Positions 7,786-16,227 of a stretch of 64,000 nt of DNA are shown piece after piece. The first letter of the stretch is position 1. Each line of letters starts with the position of its first letter. The stretch lies in contig DATGMD010000060.1 in NCBI GenBank assembly GCA_035293805.1, forward strand, positions 1 to 64,000, read 5' to 3'. The notes beneath the pieces are model-generated. The model searched no databases, was not told where the DNA came from, and saw only the letters and a list, made by a program, of their open reading frames with translations. The position numbers and the translations under genes were made by a program. This DNA is from JAJPHF01 sp035293805 (GTDB taxonomy: Bacteria; Chloroflexota; UBA6077; JAJPHF01).

Positions 7786-9180
7786 CTATCTGGAGCAGCG
7801 CACGGTGAGTGTCCGCTCGTTGTTGGCCTCGTTCAACTCCGCGAGCGCCTGTCGCGCGTCCACCGTGGCGGTGAGTCGGTGCTCGCCCCGGTTCAGGTCC
7901 ACGCCGTCGAAGCGGACTTCCAGCTCCTGGCCGGCCTCGAGCGCCGTCACGGCCTGGTTGCGGGCCTCGTTGTCCCGGTTATCCACGACCAGCCGCACGG
8001 CGAAGTTGGCCGCCGCTCCCGTGCCCAGGTTCTTGATCACCACGGTGACCTGGTTCCGGCCAGGGTCACAGCCATTCTGCCCACCTGGCGCCTCGCCCCG
8101 GACCCGGAGCGCGGTCACCGCCAGGTCGGGCTGCGCGGCGGAGAGCGGTGCCGACGCGGGGGCGCGCTCCGGGGCGACGACGGCCGGGCCCACCGCGGGG
8201 CCCGGCTGGCCGGCGTTGGCGGTCCGGAGCGCGTACGTGGTCTCGGCAGAGCGGTTGTTGGTCTCGTTCATCTCCGTCACCTGGCGCGGCTCGTCGACGC
8301 TCAGCGCGAACCGGTGTGGGCCCGGCGGGAGCGCATCGACCAGGAAGCAGTGGTCGGTCACCTCGCTGACGGCGAGGGCTGCCGCCTGGAAGGTGCCCCA
8401 GGAGGGCACGGCCCCATCCACATGGAGCGCCATCTGGAACGGGCCCGAGGGGCGCTCGCCCTGATTGAGGGCAGAGGCGCAGACCACCGGCCGCCCGTCG
8501 TCCAAGTTGAACTGCCGCAGGTTGTGCGGTACCAGGTCGGGCAGCGGGGTGCGGCGCACCTCGTAGTAGACCGTGATGTCGAACTCCCCATCTTGCATCC
8601 GCTTGCTGTGGCGCCCCACGCTCCAGCCGCCGGACTCGCGGAGCACCAGGTCGGACCGCGGCAAGACGCCATGCTCAAAATCGACGGGGAGGAACGGGAT
8701 AGTGGGGTCGCTTTCGCTAGCGCGGAAGGACAGCGACAGGACCTCACCGGAGTGCAGGGCAATCCCGGCCTCGGCCGAGGCGGCCGGATCCCGGTTGTCG
8801 CTGCTCGCGCCGGGCACGATCCGGTCGAGCTGCTGGAACGTCCCGGAGCTGGCCGAAAAGCGCCACTCCTCGCCAATGCCGCCGCGGTGGAGGCCGCAGC
8901 TGTCGCGGAGCGGATCCCCCCCATCCTGGCAGCCCAGATAGCGGTGCAAGGCAACTCCCAGACGGAACTCGCCCTTGCCCCACCAGTCCCCGTCGTCGAC
9001 GATGTGGACGTAGTTGACGACGACCTGCAGCCGCGTGACCGGTTCGTGGCCTCGGTGGTGGTCCGCCCACGCAGAGGGCGTCGAGACAGCTGCCCATGGC
9101 AACAGCAGCCCCGCGAGGACGAGGGCAGCAAGGCTGCGTCGGGCGGATGCGAGGGTGACTGCGCGCCGGCTCGGTGTCAT
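7786..9180 (-). CDS. Exported protein with two CARDB-type beta-sandwich domains
   Basis: This 464-residue protein starts with a Sec signal peptide (LAALVLAGLLLPWAAV, cleavage probably after SAWA near residue 40). It then has an unrecognised beta-rich region, and in its second half two CARDB-like (cell adhesion related, found in bacteria) repeats. Repeat one runs from LPDLVPHNLRQFNLDDG to NETNNRS; repeat two starts with QPDLAVTALRVRGEAPG and ends with LNEANNERTLTVRC at the C-terminus. The PDL start and NExNN ending are diagnostic of CARDB. The ATG at 9180 has a GAGGAGGT site. It is convergent with the Rieske gene and has no operon partner. A role at the cell surface is inferred. Confidence 0.8.
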   Translation of the reverse strand: MTPSRRAVTLASARRSLAALVLAGLLLPWAAVSTPSAWADHHRGHEPVTRLQVVVNYVHIVDDGDWWGKGEFRLGVALHRYLGCQDGGDPLRDSCGLHRGGIGEEWRFSASSGTFQQLDRIVPGASSDNRDPAASAEAGIALHSGEVLSLSFRASESDPTIPFLPVDFEHGVLPRSDLVLRESGGWSVGRHSKRMQDGEFDITVYYEVRRTPLPDLVPHNLRQFNLDDGRPVVCASALNQGERPSGPFQMALHVDGAVPSWGTFQAAALAVSEVTDHCFLVDALPPGPHRFALSVDEPRQVTEMNETNNRSAETTYALRTANAGQPGPAVGPAVVAPERAPASAPLSAAQPDLAVTALRVRGEAPGGQNGCDPGRNQVTVVIKNLGTGAAANFAVRLVVDNRDNEARNQAVTALEAGQELEVRFDGVDLNRGEHRLTATVDARQALAELNEANNERTLTVRCSR

Positions 9181-9382
9181 GGCGACCTCCTCTTCACTGA
9201 TATCGCTGCCTGGACGGCCGCCCGGACCCTGTGCCAGCACCGCCGTCCTGCTAGATCGATGGTAGGAGCGCGGGGCGAACGGGTCTGCGACCGTTGTAAC
9301 AGATAGCGCATGATATCGGTAACACTTGCCGCTGGCTGCTGGCCGCCCGCTGCCGCGCGCTGGCGCTCGCCGGCCGAGTGGG

Positions 9383-9400
9383 GCATTGGCCCCCCAATGC
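9383..9400. promoter_or_regulatory. Palindrome upstream of second Gfo/Idh gene, possible operator
   Basis: GCATTGG and CCAATGC flank four C bases, a perfect 7-bp inverted repeat. A TACCAT -10-like box follows at 9403-9408, so the palindrome would lie in the promoter spacer, as operators often do. No -35 box is convincing. Confidence 0.3.
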
Positions 9401-9445
9401 AGTACCATGACCTCAGCCAGCAAGCCGCAGACGACGGAGGCTGCC

Positions 9446-10693
9446 GTGACCAGCGCCGCACCCGAGAGCCAGGGGACCGCCCGCGCCGAGCGCACCCTGC
9501 GCGTCGGCATCGCCGGCCTCGGCGTCGGCAGCGCGATGGTGATCCCCTCCATCGAGCGGATGCCGATCACGGAGCTGGTCGCTGCCGCCGACACGCGACC
9601 CGAGGCACGCGCCCAGTTCGCCGCGCGCCACGGCGGCCGCGTCTACGACTCCGTGGCCGCGCTCTGCGCCGACCCCGAGGTGGACGTGGTCTGGGTCGCC
9701 ACGCCCAACCAGTTCCACCGCGAGCACGTCGTCCTGGCCGCCAGCCACGGCAAGCACGTCGTCTGCGAGAAGCCGATGGCCCTGAGTGTCGCCGAGGCCG
9801 AGCAGATGGTGGAGGCCGCCGAGCAGCACGGCGTCTACCTGCTCTGCGGCCACACCTACAGCCTGAACCCCTCCATCCAGGCGATGCACCGCCTCGTGCA
9901 GGGCGGGTCGCTCGGCCGCCTGATCCAGGTGGCCCACTGGATGTACTCCGACTGGCTGCTCAAGCCGCGCCTGCCGCAAGAGCTGGACGTCACGCTTGGC
10001 GGCGGCGTGGTGTACCGCCACCTGCCCCATATCGTGGACTCGATCCGCACCCTCGGCGGCGGCCTGGTCCGCAGCGTGCGGGCGATGGTCGGCGCCTGGA
10101 TGCCCGAGCGCCCCGCGCCCGGCAACGTCTCGGCCTACCTGGAGTTCGCGGATGGCACGCCGGCGACGATCTCCTACAGCGGCTACGGCTACTTCAACAC
10201 CGCCGACCTGGTGTGGGGCATTGGCGACCGCCTGTACACCGAGGAGCAGGCCGTGCAGGCGCGCCGCGCCTTCCGCGCCGGCCGCGCCGACGACGCCGCG
10301 GCGAAGGAGCAGCTACGCGAGACAACCCGCGGCGGCCGCGATTACACGGCGGGTCGGCGCGACGTGGCGGGCGGGGGCAACTGGTTCGGCATCCTGCTCG
10401 CGAGCTGCGAGCGCGGCACCCTGCGCCAATCGCCTCAGGGCATTCTCGTCTACGACGACGACGGCCACCACGAGGTGCCTGTGCAGGGCAGCGGCGCGGC
10501 GGGTATCATCGAGCTACAGGAGCTGCACGCGGCGCTAACGCGGGGCGTGCCGATCTCGCATGACGGCCGCTGGGGCCTGGCGACGCTCGAAGTGTGCCTG
10601 GCCATGCTGGAGTCGGCTCGCGAGCGCCGCGAGATCCTGCTGACGCACCAGTGCCCGACGCCCGTGGTACACGAGGAGCCAACGGACCGCTGA
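9446..10693 (+). CDS. Gfo/Idh/MocA-family NAD(P)-dependent oxidoreductase (copy 2)
   Basis: This 415-residue dehydrogenase has the N-terminal Rossmann motif RVGIAGLGVGSAM, the strand EVDVVWVATPNQFHREH, and an intact EKP motif (HVVCEKPMALS) with the catalytic lysine. The C-terminal domain includes GGGVVYRHLPHIVDSIRTLG, where the HxxD-type residues expected for the active site can be seen. It is clearly paralogous to the product of 4887-6017. The GTG at 9446 follows GGAGG with five bases between; an in-frame ATG at 9407 overlaps a -10-like box and is less likely. A Rieske oxygenase follows 172 bases downstream. A Pht4-like role, oxidation of an arene dihydrodiol, is possible but not shown. Confidence 0.87.
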   Translation: MTSAAPESQGTARAERTLRVGIAGLGVGSAMVIPSIERMPITELVAAADTRPEARAQFAARHGGRVYDSVAALCADPEVDVVWVATPNQFHREHVVLAASHGKHVVCEKPMALSVAEAEQMVEAAEQHGVYLLCGHTYSLNPSIQAMHRLVQGGSLGRLIQVAHWMYSDWLLKPRLPQELDVTLGGGVVYRHLPHIVDSIRTLGGGLVRSVRAMVGAWMPERPAPGNVSAYLEFADGTPATISYSGYGYFNTADLVWGIGDRLYTEEQAVQARRAFRAGRADDAAAKEQLRETTRGGRDYTAGRRDVAGGGNWFGILLASCERGTLRQSPQGILVYDDDGHHEVPVQGSGAAGIIELQELHAALTRGVPISHDGRWGLATLEVCLAMLESARERREILLTHQCPTPVVHEEPTDR

Positions 10694-10744
10694 CAGCGAA
10701 CGCCCGCGAGCGCATCGCCAACACGCGAGCAGTGCCGACCCTTC

Positions 10745-10838
10745 CGTAGGGGCGGGTCTCGTGCCCGCCCGCGGCCGATAGGCCGCAATGCTGGCGCGGG
10801 CAGGCTGCCGGTCCGTGGCCTAACGCGGAATGCGTTAG
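10745..10838. repeat. 53-bp intergenic repeat copy 1 with adjoining hairpin
   Basis: Bases 10745-10797 match 59344-59396 with about eight differences: both begin CGTAGGGGCGGGT, carry a GGGCGGG/CCCGCCC hairpin, then GCGGCC and GGCCGC arms. Here it is followed by a second hairpin, CTAACGC/GCGTTAG at 10820-10838. It lies between the Gfo/Idh and Rieske genes, so it may attenuate or terminate transcription between them. Confidence 0.65.
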
Positions 10839-10865
10839 CCCGACGGCGCGAGTAAGGAGGAGCCC

Positions 10866-12071
10866 ATGATCACCAAGGAGCAGAACGAGCGACTCACCCA
10901 GGTGGGGCCCGGCACGCCGATGGGCAACCTGCTGCGGCGCTACTGGCACGCCGTCGGCGTCGTCGCCGATCTCGAGGCCGAGCCGGTCCAGCCGGTGCGC
11001 ATCCTGGGCGAGGACCTGACGCTCTTCCGCATGGAGAACGGCCAGTTCGGGCTCATCGGCTCGCGCTGCGCCCATCGTGGCATCTCCATGGCCTACGGCA
11101 TCCCCCAGGAGAACGGCCTGCGCTGTGCCTACCACGGCTGGGTGTACAACGCCGAGGGCCGCGTCGTCGAGATGCCCTTCGAGCCGGCCTGCATGCAGCT
11201 CAAGCTTACGGCCTACCCTGTGCAGGAGCTCGCCGGCCTGGTGTTCGCCTACTTCGGCCCGCAGCCAGCGCCCCTCCTCCCCAAGTGGGACTTCCTCATG
11301 CGCGACGACCTGGACCGCGACATCATGGTCAGCGAGCTGCCCTGCAACTGGCTGCAGTGCATGGACAACTCGCTCGACCCGATCCACTTCGAGCACCTGC
11401 ACGGCGCGTACGGCGGCTACTTCATGAAGCGCCGCGGCAAGCCGTGGCCGCTCAAGCCGGCCCGCCACCTGAAGATCGCCTTCGACGTGTTCGAGTACGG
11501 CATCTACAAGCGGCGCCTGGTCGAGGGCGAGCCGGAGGACTGCACCGACTGGACCATCGGCCACCCGATCCTGTTCCCGAACATCCTGGCCCAGGGCGGC
11601 GCGGACCAGACCTCCAGCCAGCTCCGCATCCCGCGCGACGACACCCACACGCTGCACATCGTCATCAGCGGCAAGCGCCACGGCGAGGACCGGCCCAGCC
11701 GCACCGTCTTCCGCCACGAGCCCCTGACCTACGACCAGTTCGGGCGGGCCTACGTGGACCACGACGGCGTGGGCAGCAACATCCCCTGGCAGGACGAGAT
11801 GGCCTGGGTCGGCCAGGGCGCCATCACCGACCGCACCACGGAGCATCTCGCCACCTCCGACAAGGGCATCCTGCTGTATCGCAAGCTGCTGCTGGAGAAC
11901 CTGGAGAAGGTCGAGCGGGGCGAGGACCCGATGGGCGTGATCCGCGACCCGGCGCGCAACGAGCCGATGATCACGATCGCCCGCGGCAGCCAGTACGACG
12001 CCTTCGGTCGCCGCGACATCGGCCAGGAGTGGTACAAGAACGCCCTCCAGCCGGCCGGCGTCGGCGGCTAA
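10866..12071 (+). CDS. Rieske aromatic ring-hydroxylating oxygenase, alpha subunit (copy 2)
   Basis: This 401-residue protein is a paralogue of the 6337-7680 product and shares its order of motifs. Rieske ligands are Cys68, His70, Cys87 and His90 (CAH ... CAYHGW). The mononuclear iron motif is NSLDPIHFEHLH near residue 170. Shared stretches include FDVFEYGI, DDTHT and TSDKGILLYRKLL. It lacks the Ala-rich tail of copy 1. The ATG follows AAGGAGG. The stop lies eight bases before the first MetE-core gene, so the three genes probably form one operon. A C1-yielding reaction such as O-demethylation would fit that context, but this is inference. Confidence 0.92.
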   Translation: MITKEQNERLTQVGPGTPMGNLLRRYWHAVGVVADLEAEPVQPVRILGEDLTLFRMENGQFGLIGSRCAHRGISMAYGIPQENGLRCAYHGWVYNAEGRVVEMPFEPACMQLKLTAYPVQELAGLVFAYFGPQPAPLLPKWDFLMRDDLDRDIMVSELPCNWLQCMDNSLDPIHFEHLHGAYGGYFMKRRGKPWPLKPARHLKIAFDVFEYGIYKRRLVEGEPEDCTDWTIGHPILFPNILAQGGADQTSSQLRIPRDDTHTLHIVISGKRHGEDRPSRTVFRHEPLTYDQFGRAYVDHDGVGSNIPWQDEMAWVGQGAITDRTTEHLATSDKGILLYRKLLLENLEKVERGEDPMGVIRDPARNEPMITIARGSQYDAFGRRDIGQEWYKNALQPAGVGG

Positions 12072-12079
12072 AGGAAAAC

Positions 12080-13186
12080 GTGCCCGCCCGCTACCGCGCC
12101 GACCAGATCGGCAGCCTGCTGCGCCCGCCGGAGCTGCTGGCGGCGCGCGCGGCTGCCGCGGAGGGCCGCCTGCCCGCCGACGAGCTGCGCGCCGTCGAGG
12201 ACCGCCTCATCCTGGACGCGCTGGCGCGCCAGCGGGCGACGGGCATCGACGTGCTGACCGACGGCGAGTTCCGCCGCGGCGCCTTCCTGACCGACATCCA
12301 CGACGCGGTCGAGGGCTTCGTCGCCGAGCGGGTCGTGCTGGAGTGGCACGGGCCAGGCGGCGGCGCCGAGGGCAGCGTTGCACCCGTGGTCGGCGGCCGG
12401 CTGCGCCCGCGCCGGCCGCTTGTCCAGCACGAGGCCACCTTCCTGCGCGATCACGCCGGCGGCCCGTACAAGGTCGCGGTGCCCATGCCATCCCAGTTGG
12501 CCGCCGTCGCCTACAAGCCCGGCGTGACCGACCGGGCCTACCCCACGCGCGCCGAGCTGCTCGCCGACTTCACCGCGCTCATCCGCCGCGAGGTGCAGGG
12601 GCTGGTCGAGCTGGGCGTCCCCTACGTCCAGCTGGACGCACCGTTCTACACCTACTACGCCGACCCCGCCATGCGCGACCGTCTGCGTCAGGTCGGCCTC
12701 GATCCCGACCAGGCGTTCGACGACGCCCTGGCCGCCGACACCGCCTGCCTGGCCGACCTCGCGCGGCCCGGCATGGTCTTGGCCGTCCACCTCTGCCGTG
12801 GCAATTCGCGCAGCCGCTGGATCGCCGAGGGCGGCTACGATCAGATCGCCGAGAAGCTGTTTGGCATGCTGCCCGTCGACGCCTTCCTGCTGGAGTACGA
12901 CAGCCCGCGCGCCGGCGACTTCGGCCCGCTCCGCTTCGTGCCGCGCGGCAAGACGGTCGTTCTCGGCCTCGTGACGACGAAAGACCCCGCGCTGGAGCCG
13001 CCCGACGCGCTCCGCCGCCGCATCGACCAGGCCGCGCGTTACGTCCCGCTCGACGACCTGGCACTCAGCCCCCAGTGCGGCTTCGCCTCGACCGCCGCCG
13101 GCAACCTGCTGACGCCCGACGAGCAGTGGCGCAAGCTGGAGCTGGTCGCCCAGACCGCGCGCCAGGTCTGGGGTGACGCGCTATGA
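12080..13186 (+). CDS. Stand-alone MetE-core (cobalamin-independent methionine synthase-like) protein A
   Basis: This 368-residue protein matches only the C-terminal catalytic half of MetE, the zinc-dependent methyltransferase domain. It opens with ADQIGSLLRPPELLAAR. The zinc site is intact: VHLCRGN supplies His and Cys, LLEYD the Glu, and LSPQCGF the last Cys. The length is about half of full MetE, so the N-terminal folate-binding domain is absent. The GTG at 12080 has AAGGA upstream and follows the Rieske stop by eight bases. The stop overlaps the ATG of the next MetE-core gene by four bases, so the two are translationally coupled. Family members include archaeal MetE and uncharacterised 'MetE-like epoxyalkane/methyl transfer' proteins. 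The substrate is unknown; a methyl-transfer role is plausible. Confidence 0.87.
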   Translation: MPARYRADQIGSLLRPPELLAARAAAAEGRLPADELRAVEDRLILDALARQRATGIDVLTDGEFRRGAFLTDIHDAVEGFVAERVVLEWHGPGGGAEGSVAPVVGGRLRPRRPLVQHEATFLRDHAGGPYKVAVPMPSQLAAVAYKPGVTDRAYPTRAELLADFTALIRREVQGLVELGVPYVQLDAPFYTYYADPAMRDRLRQVGLDPDQAFDDALAADTACLADLARPGMVLAVHLCRGNSRSRWIAEGGYDQIAEKLFGMLPVDAFLLEYDSPRAGDFGPLRFVPRGKTVVLGLVTTKDPALEPPDALRRRIDQAARYVPLDDLALSPQCGFASTAAGNLLTPDEQWRKLELVAQTARQVWGDAL

Positions 13187-14208
13187 CGCGCTGGCCGCGG
13201 CCGCTGGCGACGCAGCTTGTCGGCAGCTACACGAAGCCCGCCTGGCTGCTCGACAAGGGCACCCTCGGCGGCGAGCGCTGGGCCGCGCCGCCGGAAGTGC
13301 TCGCCGAGGCGCAAGACGACACGGTGCGCCTCGCGGTCTACGACCAGGAGCGCGCCGGCCTCGACCTGCTGGCCGACGGCGAGGGCCGGCGCCTGAACTT
13401 CGCGCGCCACTTTACCAGCGCCTGGCAGGGCGTGGACGCGGAGCGCCTGGTCGAGGTCGCCAATCCGCGCGGCGGCACCGCGCGCTACCCGCGCGTCGTC
13501 GGCCCGCTCGCCTGGCCCGGCCCGCGCGTGCTGGACGACCTCCGCGCCCTCAAGCGCTTGACCGGCCGGCCCGTGAAAATGACCGTGGTCGGCCCGCTCA
13601 CGGCCGCCGCGCGCCTCGCGGACGAGCACTACCGCGACCAGGAGGCGCTGGTCCACGCCTGCGCCGCCGTGATCAACGCCGAGCTGCGGGCGCTGGAGGC
13701 CGAGGGCTGCGACCTGCTGCAGCTCGACGAGCCGGTGCTCTACATCAACCCGGGGCCGCTGCGCGCCCACGCCGAGCAGGCGCTGACCTGGGCGCTGGAC
13801 GGGCTCACCACGCCCGTCGCCGTTCACGTCTGCTACGGCTACGCTTACCGCTACCCGAGCAAGCAGGCCGACCCCGCCTATGCCGCCGCGCTGGCGACGC
13901 TCGCCGCCCACCCGCGCGTCGACTGGATCTCGCTGGAGTACGCGCAGCCGGGCCACCACCCGGACCTGCTGCACCACTGCGGCGACAAAGGCGTCATCCT
14001 GGGCGTGCTCGACCTGGCCAACGCGGCGCCGGAGCGCCCGGCGGCCGTCGCCGCATTGGCACGCGCGGCCCTCGCCGTCGTGCCGCCCGCGCGCCTGCAC
14101 ATCTCCCCCGACTGCGGCATGTGGCACCTGCCCCGTCCGGTCGCCTACGCCAAGCTGCGCGCGCTCGTCCTCGGCGCCGAGCTGGTGCGCCAGGAGCTAG
14201 GCGTGTAG
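13183..14208 (+). CDS. Stand-alone MetE-core protein B
   Basis: This 341-residue protein is a second, divergent copy of the MetE catalytic domain, coupled to the first by an ATGA overlap. It opens with LATQLVGSYTKPAWLL, matching the common 'GSxxrP' start of the family. Zinc ligands are again complete: VHVCYGY gives His and Cys, ISLEYAQPG the Glu, and ISPDCGMW the Cys. Sequence identity to its neighbour is low outside these motifs, so the pair may form a heteromer or handle different substrates. Full-length MetE would be about 750 residues; here the two genes together do not rebuild it because both are C-terminal-type domains. Confidence 0.87.
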   Translation: MTRWPRPLATQLVGSYTKPAWLLDKGTLGGERWAAPPEVLAEAQDDTVRLAVYDQERAGLDLLADGEGRRLNFARHFTSAWQGVDAERLVEVANPRGGTARYPRVVGPLAWPGPRVLDDLRALKRLTGRPVKMTVVGPLTAAARLADEHYRDQEALVHACAAVINAELRALEAEGCDLLQLDEPVLYINPGPLRAHAEQALTWALDGLTTPVAVHVCYGYAYRYPSKQADPAYAAALATLAAHPRVDWISLEYAQPGHHPDLLHHCGDKGVILGVLDLANAAPERPAAVAALARAALAVVPPARLHISPDCGMWHLPRPVAYAKLRALVLGAELVRQELGV

Positions 14209-14274
14209 CCTGGCCGTGCGGCCCTGGCGCGTGCGCCCCGGCTGGGCCGCCGGGCACCGAGGACGGAGGGCCAG

Positions 14275-14307
14275 GTGTGGCCATCCGTGCGCCACACTGG
14301 GTATGCT
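14275..14307 (+). promoter_or_regulatory. Inverted repeat and -10 box upstream of amidohydrolase
   Basis: GTGTGGC (14275-14281) and GCCACAC (14291-14297) form a perfect 7-bp dyad with nine bases between, next to a TATGCT -10-like box at 14302-14307. The box overlaps an in-frame ATG at 14308, which argues that translation starts at the later ATG (14362). No good -35 is seen. Confidence 0.3.
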
Positions 14308-14361
14308 ATGGCAGAGGCTACCGTTTCACACCGCTTCAGACCCGTGCCGGGGGTAAATGCG

Positions 14362-15432
14362 ATGGCCACCATCGACGCCGACGCGCACGTCGTCGAGTCG
14401 GACCGCACCTGGGAGTATCTGGACCCGGCCGACCGCGCCTACCGGCCGCAGATCGTCCATCCCGAGGGCAGCGGCGTCGCCTACTGGTTGATCGACGGCA
14501 AGATTCGCGGCTTCGTGCGCTCCGTCATCACGGCGCAACAGTTCGCCGAGCTGGAAGGCCGCGCCGGCCGCCGCATGGAGACGCCCGCCGAGACGCGCGA
14601 GGCCGAGAACGTGCCGGCGCGCCTGCACCACATGGACGAGCTGGGCATCGACGTGCAGGTGCTCTACCCGACGATCTTCATCGAGCAAGTCGCCGACAAG
14701 GCTGAGGTGGAGATCGCGCTGTGTAAATCGTACAACCGCTGGCTGGCCGACATCTGGAGCCAGAGCCACAACCGCCTGCGCTGGGCGTGCGTCGTGCCCA
14801 CGGAGGCGCCAGAGGAGGCGGTCGCCCAGATCGAGTTCGGCCGCCGCAACGGCGCGTGCGCGGTGTACATGCGCAGCATCGAGAACGGCCGCCTGCTCCA
14901 CGACCCGCACTTCGATCCGATCTACGAGCGCGCCCAGGCCCTCGACATGGCGATTGGCGTCCACATCGCCAACGGCACCCCCTGGCTGATCGACCTGCTC
15001 TCCCAGCGCAACGGCGGCGGCACTTTCTGGAAGTTCCGCCTGGCCTCGGTGGGCGCCTTCCACTCCGTCATCATGAACGGGCTCATGGAGCGATTCCCCA
15101 AGCTCCGAATGGGATTCCTCGAAGCCTCCTCTCAGTGGCTGCCCTACGTGCTGAAGGATCTCAGGCGCCGCCTGCCCGCCCAGGGCCGCACCCTGCCCGA
15201 CAACCCGCTCAAGGAGTACCGGCTGTACGTCTCGTGCCAGACCGACGACGACGTGCCGTACTTGCTGGGCTACGCCGGTGAGGACAACCTGGTGATCGGC
15301 ACCGATTACGGCCACCAGGACCAGTCGACCGAGATCGAGGCCCTTCGCAACCTGCGTGAGAGCGGCGGCCTGGACGAGCGCGCCTATGCCAAGATCACCG
15401 ACGCCAACGCCCGCGCCCTCTACGGCTTATAG
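14362..15432 (+). CDS. Amidohydrolase-2 family metal-dependent hydrolase/decarboxylase
   Basis: This 356-residue TIM-barrel protein belongs to the ACMSD-like amidohydrolase group, which decarboxylate or hydrate aromatic and muconate-type acids. It begins ATIDADAHVVESDRTWEYL; homologues usually have a DxHxx metal motif here, and DADAHV supplies Asp/His. A middle His-rich strand reads AIGVHIANG, and the C-terminus has LVIGTDYGHQD with the conserved metal-binding Asp. It follows the MetE-core pair on the same strand with a 153-base gap that holds a possible promoter. LigJ-, LigW- or ACMSD-like roles in aromatic breakdown would suit the neighbourhood, but the substrate is unknown. Confidence 0.85.
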   Translation: MATIDADAHVVESDRTWEYLDPADRAYRPQIVHPEGSGVAYWLIDGKIRGFVRSVITAQQFAELEGRAGRRMETPAETREAENVPARLHHMDELGIDVQVLYPTIFIEQVADKAEVEIALCKSYNRWLADIWSQSHNRLRWACVVPTEAPEEAVAQIEFGRRNGACAVYMRSIENGRLLHDPHFDPIYERAQALDMAIGVHIANGTPWLIDLLSQRNGGGTFWKFRLASVGAFHSVIMNGLMERFPKLRMGFLEASSQWLPYVLKDLRRRLPAQGRTLPDNPLKEYRLYVSCQTDDDVPYLLGYAGEDNLVIGTDYGHQDQSTEIEALRNLRESGGLDERAYAKITDANARALYGL

Positions 15433-15690
15433 CGTCCGGCGCACGCCGGCCCTCGCCGGGACCGGTTGCCACGAACACGGCGCGATCGCGCTTCGCAATT
15501 GCGGACGGGTGCATCGGCTCGCCCAGCCTCTAGCGGCATCTTAGCCTTGTTCTAGCGAGCCTCTAACGCGGCCGCGGCATATAGTCTAAGTAGGGAGTGG
15601 GATCGCTCCCACCGCGTTGGCCCCGTCTGGCACGTGGCGTCGCCACACGGCGAGCATCCTGCTCTGACAGCTACCGCAGGAGGCTCTGCA

Positions 15691-15990
15691 ATGGATATCG
15701 GTACCTTCCTCCTCATGCTCGCCTTCGCCTACGGCCTCGGGGTGTTCTGGTACGACCTGCTGCCCGGTCGCCTCTCCGACCGCACCTGGCGGGCGGCCGC
15801 CTACCCCTTCGCGCTGATGGTCTTCGGCGAGGCGCTGCTGCCGTGGGGCCCCACCTTCGGGGGCATCCACGTGATCACCGCGCTCGTTGCCGCGCTGATC
15901 GGCGTCGTCATCGACTGGATCATCCAGACGGCCCGCCACCCGGCCGCGGTCGCGACGCCGGAAGCAGTCCTGACTCCCGTGCGGGCCTAG
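15691..15990 (+). CDS. Small membrane protein of unknown function
   Basis: This 99-residue protein has about three hydrophobic segments: FLLMLAFAYGLGVFWYDLL, AYPFALMVFGEALLPW and VITALVAALIGVVIDWII, with a short polar tail. No family is recognised. The ATG has AGGAGG seven bases upstream, and codon use is normal for the window. It lies 237 bases before a sensor histidine kinase on the same strand; a functional link is possible but not shown. Confidence 0.75.
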   Translation: MDIGTFLLMLAFAYGLGVFWYDLLPGRLSDRTWRAAAYPFALMVFGEALLPWGPTFGGIHVITALVAALIGVVIDWIIQTARHPAAVATPEAVLTPVRA

Positions 15991-16227
15991 CGCCCGCATG
16001 GGGACCAGGCGGGGTGGGGTCTTCACGTGCCGGCCCTACCTCTAGGCTGGCGGAGGCCCGTTTCGACCGCGGGCCACGGATGGACCGCCTTGACGGCGTC
16101 CATCTTGCATCTTCTCTCTAAGGCACTTCTAGGATTGCTTCGGTTGCGAGACCCGGCCCTTTCCCGCATCATGGGCGGTGGCGCACTAGTGACGGCCGGC
16201 CGATGAGGCGGTCCCCGGGGGTGATCC

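Noticed and set aside
12080..14208. A single metE gene split by a frameshift
   Set aside because: Both products are C-terminal-type catalytic domains with their own complete zinc sites, so they are two proteins, not halves of one.
14308..14361. N-terminal extension of the amidohydrolase from ATG 14308
   Set aside because: The ATG overlaps a -10-like box and the family normally starts at the ATIDADAHV segment, so ATG 14362 was chosen.
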